In this document: positions 5,981-10,705 of the stretch, one piece after another
Numbering within the stretch: the first letter of the stretch is position 1
How the letters are laid out: the number at the start of each line of letters is the position of its first letter
Assembly (NCBI GenBank): GCA_016875645.1
Contig: VGPE01000077.1
Coordinates: forward strand, 1 to 10,705
From: Chloroflexota bacterium
GTDB lineage: Bacteria > Chloroflexota > Limnocylindria > Limnocylindrales > CSP1-4
DNA length: 10,705 nucleotides
Direction of reading: 5' to 3'
Program-made: the position numbers and the translations under genes
The notes under the pieces: generated by a model
What the model saw: only the letters and a program-made list of their open reading frames with translations
What the model was told of the DNA's origin: nothing
Databases searched by the model: none

Positions 5981-5986
5981 ATGGTA
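5981..5986 (-). promoter_or_regulatory. Putative -10 (TACCAT) for a leaderless lipoprotein transcript
   Basis: On the minus strand TACCAT is followed by six bases (CAGGCC) and the GTG at 5974. It faces away from the TAGGAT of the neighbouring gene, with 12 bp between the two hexamers. No Shine-Dalgarno site precedes the GTG. Confidence 0.55.
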
Positions 5987-5998
5987 GGGGCCGACCGC

Positions 5999-6004
5999 TA
6001 GGAT
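5999..6004 (+). promoter_or_regulatory. Putative -10 (TAGGAT) for a leaderless flavoprotein transcript
   Basis: TAGGAT is followed by six bases (TCGGCC) and the GTG at 6011, almost identical to the gpsA block at 173-187. Any -35 would fall on the start region of the divergent lipoprotein gene. Confidence 0.6.
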
Positions 6005-6010
6005 TCGGCC

Positions 6011-7210
6011 GTGACGACGGCTCACCCGGATCGGGATCTCGGGCAAAGGCTCGCGGCGGCCGTCGACGCCCTGGAACCGCTGGTCGCCCTGACGCCGGAG
6101 GCGGATCTCGCGGCGCGGGCGGCGCGCGCGGTCCTGGACGCCGGCCTCCACACCGTCACGCTCCCGCCGCGGCTCGGCGGTCTCGACGCCGGCCTGGCAG
6201 GCAGCGCCGGGATGCTGGCCGCGATCGGCGCCATCGACGGCTCGATCGGTCTGGGCCTTGCGATGCACACGCAGGTGGTCGGCGGCGCCATCCACTCGGG
6301 AACGTGGCCCGCGGCTCTGCTGGACCGGCTGCTCGAGGCGGTCGCATCCGGCGCACTCGTGAACGCTGCCTCGACCGAGGAGGAGAGCGGCAGCCCAGCA
6401 CGCGGCGGCCTGCCCTCGACCACCGCCCGCGCGGATCGGAACGAACTGGTGCTCGACGGCGAGAAGACCTGGACCACCTGGCTGCCGGCGCTGCAGCTGG
6501 CCGTGGTCAGCGCGCGGTTCGCCGACGGCGGGCTCGAGCCGGACTCGTCGCCGACCCTGCTGAACGTTCTGGTCGACCTCACCGCACCCGGTGTCGAACT
6601 CCTGCCCGGGTTCGATGCGCTCGGCATGCGGGGCTCCGCATCCGGGCGGTTGCGCCTGCACGGCGTCCGCGTCCCCGCTGACGCCATCGTGGCCCGCCGG
6701 GCCGTGAACGCTCCGGACGCACGCGGTGCGCTCCAGGCCGTCTGGTTCGGGCTGTGCGTGTCAGCGGTCTACCTCGGCATCGGCGAAGGAGCGCGCGGAC
6801 GCGTGGTCCGCTGGGCGATCGACCGGCGGCCAGGTGACGGATCGGCCGCCGTGGCTGACCTGCCGTCGATCCAGTTGCGCCTTGGGCGTCTCGACGCCGC
6901 CCTGCGGTCGGCACGGATCCTGGTGCTGGACGTCGCGCAACGGGCGGACCGCAAGTCAGCCGACGACCCGGCGGGGCTCGCAACGGTCGCCTCCGACGTC
7001 ACGCTCGCGAAGCTCACCGCAACCGCCGCTGCGGTCACCGCCACCGACGAGGCGCTGCGTATCGCCGGTGGCCCCGGCTTTCTGGCCGGTCCCCTGGAGC
7101 GCGCGTTCCGTGATGCACGCGCCGGCCTCATCAACCCGCCGCTCGAGGACGTTGCCCTCGCCGGATTCGGCCGGGGCCTGGTCGAGCGCGAACAGGCGGC
7201 GAATGGCTGA
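6011..7210 (+). CDS. Acyl-CoA dehydrogenase-superfamily flavoprotein lacking the usual catalytic Glu
   Basis: A 399-aa soluble protein with the full acyl-CoA dehydrogenase layout: an N-terminal helical domain (DAGLHTVTLPPRLGGLDAG, then GSIGLGLAMHTQVVGG, about 43-92), and a middle beta domain with NAASTEEESGSPARGG, a GEKTWTTW segment (150-157) and LGMRGSASGRLRLHGVRVPAD (204-224). The C-terminal helical domain ends GGPGFLAGPLERAFRDARAG. Dehydrogenases follow RDAR with an EGT/EGA-type catalytic glutamate, but here it reads LINPPLED, and helix G has no IVD-type Glu-Arg pair either. That pattern is seen in flavin-dependent monooxygenase relatives (DszC/HpaB-like) and other non-dehydrogenase members, so oxidation of an acyl-CoA is doubtful; FAD or FMN binding is likely. 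The substrate is unknown. Start GTG 6011 is supported by TAGGAT six bases upstream. It diverges from the lipoprotein gene. Confidence 0.85.
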   Translation: MTTAHPDRDLGQRLAAAVDALEPLVALTPEADLAARAARAVLDAGLHTVTLPPRLGGLDAGLAGSAGMLAAIGAIDGSIGLGLAMHTQVVGGAIHSGTWPAALLDRLLEAVASGALVNAASTEEESGSPARGGLPSTTARADRNELVLDGEKTWTTWLPALQLAVVSARFADGGLEPDSSPTLLNVLVDLTAPGVELLPGFDALGMRGSASGRLRLHGVRVPADAIVARRAVNAPDARGALQAVWFGLCVSAVYLGIGEGARGRVVRWAIDRRPGDGSAAVADLPSIQLRLGRLDAALRSARILVLDVAQRADRKSADDPAGLATVASDVTLAKLTATAAAVTATDEALRIAGGPGFLAGPLERAFRDARAGLINPPLEDVALAGFGRGLVEREQAANG

Positions 7211-7259
7211 TATGCCCGCTGGAGCCCGCGACCGTGGCATGATCGGAACCGACCGACGA

Positions 7260-7271
7260 GCGGGCGCCCGC
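7260..7271. repeat. 12-bp perfect palindrome before the DUF4332 gene
   Basis: GCGGGCGCCCGC is self-complementary and lies between a possible -10 (CATGAT, 7238-7243) and the ribosome site. It could be an operator, or an mRNA structure in the 5' leader. There is no T-run, so it is not a typical terminator for the preceding gene. Confidence 0.4.
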
Positions 7272-7282
7272 CCGCCCCAAGT

Positions 7283-7287
7283 GGAGG
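7283..7287 (+). promoter_or_regulatory. Shine-Dalgarno GGAGG for the DUF4332 gene
   Basis: GGAGG lies ten bases before the GTG at 7298. This unit therefore looks leadered, unlike the three leaderless-looking genes in the window. The same organism apparently uses both initiation modes. Confidence 0.5.
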
Positions 7288-7297
7288 ACCGCGCTTC

Positions 7298-7687
7298 GTG
7301 CCGCCGATCACCGAGTTGACCCGGATCGAGCCCGTCTACCTCGACCGGCTCGAGCACCAGGGCATCTTCACGACCGGCCTCCTGCTCGAGGTCTCGGAGA
7401 CGCCCACGCGAAGGCAGACTCTCGCCGACCAGGTTGACGCCACGACCAACGATGTCGGGGCGTGGCGCGACGAGGCGCTGATGCTCAACCTCGCGAGCTT
7501 CGGATCCAACGAGCATCGCCTCATGATCCAGGCCGAGATCGAGGGACTGCGCGACATCCTTGCCATCGATCTGGACGCATTCACCGTCCGACTCGAGCGC
7601 GCCGCCGCGGAGCTCCGCGTGGACCCGCCCGATGCGCTGCGTGTGGCCGGCTGGTGGGAGCAGGCGCGGAGGCTCGAGGACGAGTGA
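7298..7687 (+). CDS. DUF4332 domain protein, 129 aa
   Basis: The sequence follows the DUF4332 plan: an opening IEPVYLDRLEHQGIFTTGLLLEVSETPTRRQTLADQ, then W-x-x-x-ALMLNLASFGSNEHRLMIQAEIEGLRDILAIDLDAF, and the closing pattern of a proline-containing turn followed by AGWWEQARRLE. Most members are built from helix-hairpin-helix-like repeats with IxGIGPxYAxxL and GVGxxYAxxL glycine turns. Here both are degenerate (RIEPVYLDRL; SFGSNEHRLM), so classical DNA binding is uncertain. It is all-helical with no signal or membrane segment, and molecular function is unknown for the family. GTG 7298 has a GGAGG ten bases upstream. It heads a four-gene overlapping operon with the DUF1461 protein, the site-2 protease and MoeA. 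Its TGA overlaps the next GTG. Confidence 0.8.
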   Translation: MPPITELTRIEPVYLDRLEHQGIFTTGLLLEVSETPTRRQTLADQVDATTNDVGAWRDEALMLNLASFGSNEHRLMIQAEIEGLRDILAIDLDAFTVRLERAAAELRVDPPDALRVAGWWEQARRLEDE

Positions 7688-8472
7688 CGGTCCGACCTCG
7701 CACGCTGACGTTGCCGAGGGCTCGGGCGATCGTCCGGGCCGCGACTCCGGATACCATCGCCAAGGTGAGCGCCGTCGCGCTGAGCCGGATCGCCGCGCCA
7801 CTTGTCGCCCTGGCGACGATGGTTGTGATCGTCGCCGCGGCCGTCGCGGTGTTCTTCAATCCGCTCTGGGTCGCGTTCGAGCAGGACCGGACGGGCGCGC
7901 CCGCGTTGCTCGGCTACGCCACCGACGATGTCCGCGCGGCCACCGCCAGCATTCTGGGTGAGTTCTGCTTCGGCCCTGGGACCTTCGCGGTCGAGGTGAA
8001 CGGCGAGCCCGTCCTCAATCCCCGCGAGCGCCAGCACATGGCGGACGTGCGCGGCGTGGTCCTCGCGTTCGCGGCCCTCGCGATCGGCTCGATCCTGGTC
8101 CTGCTGCTCGCGGCGCGCTCGCGGCGGCCACGGACCTGGGCGTGGCAGGCCGTGGCAGTCGGGTCGGGGCTGCTCGCGGGCGGCGTCGTGATCGCCGGAG
8201 TCCTTGCTGCGCTGTTCTTCGAGCAGGCCTTCGAGGTCTTCCACCGCCTGCTGTTCCCGGCCGGCTCGTACTCGTTCGATCCCACCAGCGAACGACTGGT
8301 CCAGCTCTTCCCGATGCAGTTCTGGAACGAGACCTCGATTGCGCTCGCGGTGGTCCTGCTGACGTTCTCCCTGATTGTCGCGGCTGTGGCCCTCCGGCGG
8401 CTGCCGGCCGAACTGCCGGGCGTGGACGCCTCGGCGATCCCGCGGGCGACCGGACGATGCGCGGCTTCCTGA
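7684..8472 (+). CDS. DUF1461 / TIGR01906-type integral membrane protein, 262 aa
   Basis: Four membrane spans are visible at about residues 36-58, 124-143, 156-179 and 217-238. The first span exits into FNPLWVAFEQ, and a long extracytoplasmic-looking loop follows with the family hallmark LNPRERQHMADVRGV (about 111-125, the 'rE-x-x-HM-x-DV' signature). Between spans three and four lie FEVFHRLLFPAGSYSFDPTSERLVQLFPMQFW, also typical (phenylalanine-rich, 'fHxxfF' and 'LIxLFP'). Function is uncharacterised. The start GTG 7684 is chosen because it overlaps the previous stop as GTGA. A GTG 27 codons later would remove only an Arg-rich N-terminal stretch and is a reasonable alternative. The C-terminus overlaps the protease start by 16 bases, so the two membrane proteins are translationally coupled. 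Confidence 0.85.
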   Translation: MTVRPRTLTLPRARAIVRAATPDTIAKVSAVALSRIAAPLVALATMVVIVAAAVAVFFNPLWVAFEQDRTGAPALLGYATDDVRAATASILGEFCFGPGTFAVEVNGEPVLNPRERQHMADVRGVVLAFAALAIGSILVLLLAARSRRPRTWAWQAVAVGSGLLAGGVVIAGVLAALFFEQAFEVFHRLLFPAGSYSFDPTSERLVQLFPMQFWNETSIALAVVLLTFSLIVAAVALRRLPAELPGVDASAIPRATGRCAAS

Positions 8473-9635
8473 CCGCCGGGGTCCCGATCGCGACGGTCTT
8501 CGGGGTCGAGGTCCGCGTCCACGTCAGCTGGGTGCTGATCCTCGCCATCATCGCGCTCGGGGTGGGCGGCCAGTTCGAGGTGATCCATCCGACATGGGCC
8601 CCGGAGGTCCGCTGGGTGGCCTCGGCCGGCATTGCGCTGGGCTTCTTCGCCTCAGTGGTGGTGCACGAGCTGGCACACGCCTTCATCGCACGGCGGCGAG
8701 ATCTCGGCGGCGGGGTCGTCACCCTGCTGTTCTTCGGCGGAATCACGGCCGTCGGCCGAGAGCCACGCCGGCCCTCCGATGAAGCGGTCATCGCGGCCGC
8801 CGGGCCACTCGCGAGCGTCGGGATCGTCGCGATCTGCATCGCCGTGTGGCAGGGTCTGGGCCGCGCGGCAGGGACGACCGGGTCGGGTGCGACTGCGCGC
8901 GGCGACCTGATCGAGGCCATCGGCGAGTCCGCCCTCGTTCTCGGGGTCCTGAACCTGCTCCTGATCGCGATCAAGCTGCTGCCGGTCTACCCGCTCGATG
9001 GCGGACGCCTGACGCGCGCCGCACTCTGGCGCGCATCCGGCGACGAGCGCCGCGCCAACCGGGGCGTGGCGACCGTGGGACGCTGGGTGGGACTCCTGCT
9101 CGTCGGCGGCGGCTTCGCGCTGGCGCTCTCGGGCAACGTGCTCGACGGCCTGCTCCTCGGCCTGAGCGGCTGGTTCCTCGCAGGGGCCGGACGGGCCCTG
9201 CAGCGCCACGCGGAGCTGGAGGCCATGCTGGCCGGCGTGCGCGTGGAATCGGTGATGGACCGCGGGCTGCCGTCGGTCGCCCCGCAGCTGACGCTCGACA
9301 CGTTCGCCGCGCAGTACCTCGCCGACAGCGGTGCGACGTCGCTGCCCGTCATCCGCGACGATTCACTGCTCGGACTGATCGGGGTGAGCCAGTTGCGCCG
9401 CGTTCCGCGCAAGTCGTGGGCGACCACGCGCGCCGGCGACGTGATGATCAGCCCGCCCGCCCTGCCGACCCTCGCCCCAGAGGACGACCTCTGGCCCGCG
9501 CTCGAACGGCTCCGGCGGACGGACCTCGACGGCCTGCCCGTGATGCGCGGCGAGGAACTGCTGGGAATCCTGACCCGGCGCAGCGTTGTCACCGCCATCC
9601 GGGAGCGGATGCGCGCGGCGGGGACCGCCACGTGA
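8457..9635 (+). CDS. Site-2 protease family zinc metalloprotease (M50) with two C-terminal CBS domains
   Basis: A polytopic membrane protease of 392 aa, of the type that cleaves transmembrane segments (regulated intramembrane proteolysis). The zinc-binding HELAH is at residues 70-74 within a membrane helix, and the third ligand motif PVYPLDGGR (176-184, Asp181) follows an Asn-containing helix (N166). Other hydrophobic spans are near 23-38, 110-132, 156-175, 208-224 and 227-244. Two CBS domains follow (about 263-318 and 327-383: VESVMDRGLPSVAP..., AGDVMISPPALPTLAP...), matching the S2P-CBS architecture in which CBS pairs sense adenine nucleotides. The substrate is unknown; no anti-sigma factor gene is visible nearby. 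ATG 8457 overlaps the preceding gene by 16 bases and gives the usual N-terminus (F-G-V-x-V-R-V-H-x-S-W). Its stop overlaps the moeA start within a tandem repeat. Confidence 0.93.
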   Translation: MRGFLTAGVPIATVFGVEVRVHVSWVLILAIIALGVGGQFEVIHPTWAPEVRWVASAGIALGFFASVVVHELAHAFIARRRDLGGGVVTLLFFGGITAVGREPRRPSDEAVIAAAGPLASVGIVAICIAVWQGLGRAAGTTGSGATARGDLIEAIGESALVLGVLNLLLIAIKLLPVYPLDGGRLTRAALWRASGDERRANRGVATVGRWVGLLLVGGGFALALSGNVLDGLLLGLSGWFLAGAGRALQRHAELEAMLAGVRVESVMDRGLPSVAPQLTLDTFAAQYLADSGATSLPVIRDDSLLGLIGVSQLRRVPRKSWATTRAGDVMISPPALPTLAPEDDLWPALERLRRTDLDGLPVMRGEELLGILTRRSVVTAIRERMRAAGTAT

Positions 9636-9661
9636 CCGCGACGCCACGTGACCGCGACGCC
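9626..9661. repeat. 16-bp tandem duplication across the protease stop / moeA start
   Basis: GCCACGTGACCGCGAC occurs twice back to back (9627-9642 and 9643-9658), and the identity runs on one base to the left and three to the right, about 2.25 copies. The first copy carries both the protease TGA (9633-9635) and the moeA GTG (9632-9634). Sixteen is not a multiple of three, so copy number changes which GTG is in frame with moeA. Confidence 0.9.
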
Positions 9662-10705
9662 GCCGACCGGCTGTTGTCGGTCGAGGAGGCGCTCGAACAG
9701 GTGCTGGCGGTCGTCATGGCCGCCGGGCCGCTGCCAGCCGAGGTCGTGCCCGCCGCTGACGCACTCGACCGCGTCCTGGCAGAACCCGTGCGCTCTCGAA
9801 CCGCCCTGCCGCCCTGGGACAACAGCGCGATGGACGGCTACGCGATCCGCGCGGCCGACACGGATGGCGCCGCCGATGACGCTCCGCGGCGGCTCACGGT
9901 CATCGGCGATCTCGGCGCCGGCGTGGCCCCCACGACGGCGGTGGCCAAGGGAACTGCGGTCCGGATCGCGACCGGCGCCCCGGTTCCGCCCGGTGCCGAC
10001 GCCGTGGTGCCCGTCGAGCAGACCACGCCGTTGGACACGGCCGGCCGGCCCGGGCCGCGCGGGCGGGATGCCGCGGGCCCGCTGCCGGACGCGATCCTGG
10101 TCCATGCCCGGGTGGCGCCCGGGGGTTCGATCCGGCCGCGCGGCAGCGACCTTGCGGCCGATGTCGAGGTGCTGCCGGCAGGGGTCCGCGTCGGGGCCAG
10201 CGGTGTCGCCATCGCGGCCGGCTCCGGGGTGGCGGAGGTCTCGGTCCGACGTCGGCCACGCGTCGGAGTCCTGGCCACGGGCGACGAGGTCCGCCCACCG
10301 GGTGCCGAGCTCGGCCCGGCCGGGATCCCGGACGCCAACGGCCCTGGGTTGCGGGCGCTGGTCCGGGCGGCCGGCGCCGAAGCGATCGACTTGGGCATCG
10401 CCCGCGACGATCTGGCGGACGTGTCCGGCAGGCTGGAGCGCGGCGTCCGCGAAGCCGACCTGGTCATCGTCAGCGGTGGGGTCTCGGTCGGGCCATACGA
10501 CGTGGTCCGGCGCGCGTTCGACGACCTCGGCCGGGTTGACGTGTGGCGCGTCGCCGTCCAGCCTGGCAAGCCGTTCGCGTTCGGCCTCGCGCGGCCATCG
10601 GGGCCGGGTCGACGGGCCGTCCCGCTCTTCGGGCTCCCGGGCAACCCGGCCTCGAGCTTCGTCACGTTCGAGTTGTTCGTCCGGCCGGCCCTCGCCGCAC
10701 TCGGC
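9632..10705 (+). CDS. moeA: Molybdopterin molybdenumtransferase MoeA (C-terminus beyond window)
   Basis: MoeA inserts molybdate into adenylylated molybdopterin, the last step shared by molybdenum-cofactor pathways, in the cytoplasm. The frame runs open to the window edge (358 codons; MoeA is usually about 400-430 aa), so only the final part of domain IV is missing. Landmarks in order: LLSVEEALEQV, LPPWDNSAMDGYAI, GDLGAG, RIATGAPVPPGADAVVPVEQT, RPRGSDLAADVEVLPAG, GVLATGDEVRPPG with IPDANGPGLRALVRAAG, IVSGGVSVGPYDVVRRAF, VQPGKPFAFG and FGLPGNPASSFVTFELFVRPAL. The acidic and glycine-rich active-site motifs are all present, though the usual acidic residue after GGVSVG is Pro while the following Asp is kept. 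GTG 9632 overlaps the protease stop (GTGA) and lies inside a 16-bp tandem repeat; a TTG just before SVEEAL is a possible alternative start. It is the last visible gene of the operon. Confidence 0.95.
   Translation, partial: MTATPRDRDAADRLLSVEEALEQVLAVVMAAGPLPAEVVPAADALDRVLAEPVRSRTALPPWDNSAMDGYAIRAADTDGAADDAPRRLTVIGDLGAGVAPTTAVAKGTAVRIATGAPVPPGADAVVPVEQTTPLDTAGRPGPRGRDAAGPLPDAILVHARVAPGGSIRPRGSDLAADVEVLPAGVRVGASGVAIAAGSGVAEVSVRRRPRVGVLATGDEVRPPGAELGPAGIPDANGPGLRALVRAAGAEAIDLGIARDDLADVSGRLERGVREADLVIVSGGVSVGPYDVVRRAFDDLGRVDVWRVAVQPGKPFAFGLARPSGPGRRAVPLFGLPGNPASSFVTFELFVRPALAALG

Noticed and set aside
5267..6661. Extension of the minus-strand lipoprotein frame up to 6661
   Set aside because: The extra part is antisense to the flavoprotein and would bury a perfect lipoprotein signal peptide in the middle. 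GTG 5974 with TACCAT six bases upstream is a better start.
9648..9650. GTG in the second copy of the 16-bp repeat as the moeA start
   Set aside because: It is out of frame with the MoeA motifs.
1..10705. CRISPR array, insertion sequence, integrase or prophage genes
   Set aside because: No spaced direct repeats, transposase or recombinase motifs, or terminal inverted repeats were seen. The tRNA-Pro is followed by an ordinary chromosomal gene and no duplicated tRNA end was noticed.

Overview
The window is very GC-rich (about 70% by eye), densely packed and bacterial. GTG starts are frequent, genes often overlap at GTGA stop/start junctions, and TA dinucleotides are rare outside promoter-like sites. 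Gene content (GpsA, tRNA-Pro, a DUF4332 protein, a DUF1461 membrane protein, a site-2 protease with CBS domains, MoeA) suggests a free-living high-GC lineage. I lean to Chloroflexota, with Actinomycetota as the alternative. The tRNA encodes its own CCA end. This placement is inference, because there is no rRNA or ribosomal protein here.

Layout. 1-140 (-) is the start of a lipoprotein gene leaving the window. It diverges from gpsA (185-1279, +), which is followed by tRNA-Pro(GGG) (1296-1372, +) and a terminator-like hairpin. A minus-strand pair comes next: an unrecognised 132-aa protein (2641-3039) translationally coupled to a PQQ-type sugar dehydrogenase (1514-2644). The dehydrogenase is interrupted by one in-frame TGA exactly where the family's NYGW tryptophan belongs. 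After a 304-bp intergenic region, a 9-codon mini-ORF abuts a small KOW-motif protein (3374-3682, +), followed by an aromatic-L-amino-acid-decarboxylase-type PLP enzyme (3798-5270, +). That enzyme converges on a second lipoprotein (5267-5974, -), and the two share a palindromic CTAG stop. The lipoprotein diverges from an acyl-CoA-dehydrogenase-superfamily flavoprotein (6011-7210, +) across only 36 bp. Last is a compact operon: DUF4332 (7298-7687), DUF1461 (7684-8472), site-2 protease with CBS domains (8457-9635) and moeA (9632 to beyond the edge).

How it works together. I see no single pathway linking all genes. gpsA supplies glycerol-3-phosphate for phospholipids, MoeA belongs to molybdenum-cofactor synthesis, and the S2P protease and DUF1461 protein are membrane proteins. 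The clearest shared theme is expression architecture. Three genes carry TANNAT, exactly six bases, then GTG, which looks like leaderless transcription. Both divergent pairs have a lipoprotein facing an enzyme across back-to-back promoters. The most useful anomalies are the lone TGA in the sugar dehydrogenase, a 16-bp tandem duplication at the protease/moeA junction that sets the moeA start in frame, and the mini-ORF before the KOW gene. I did not find a convincing new defence or mobile system, CRISPR array, insertion sequence or integrase.
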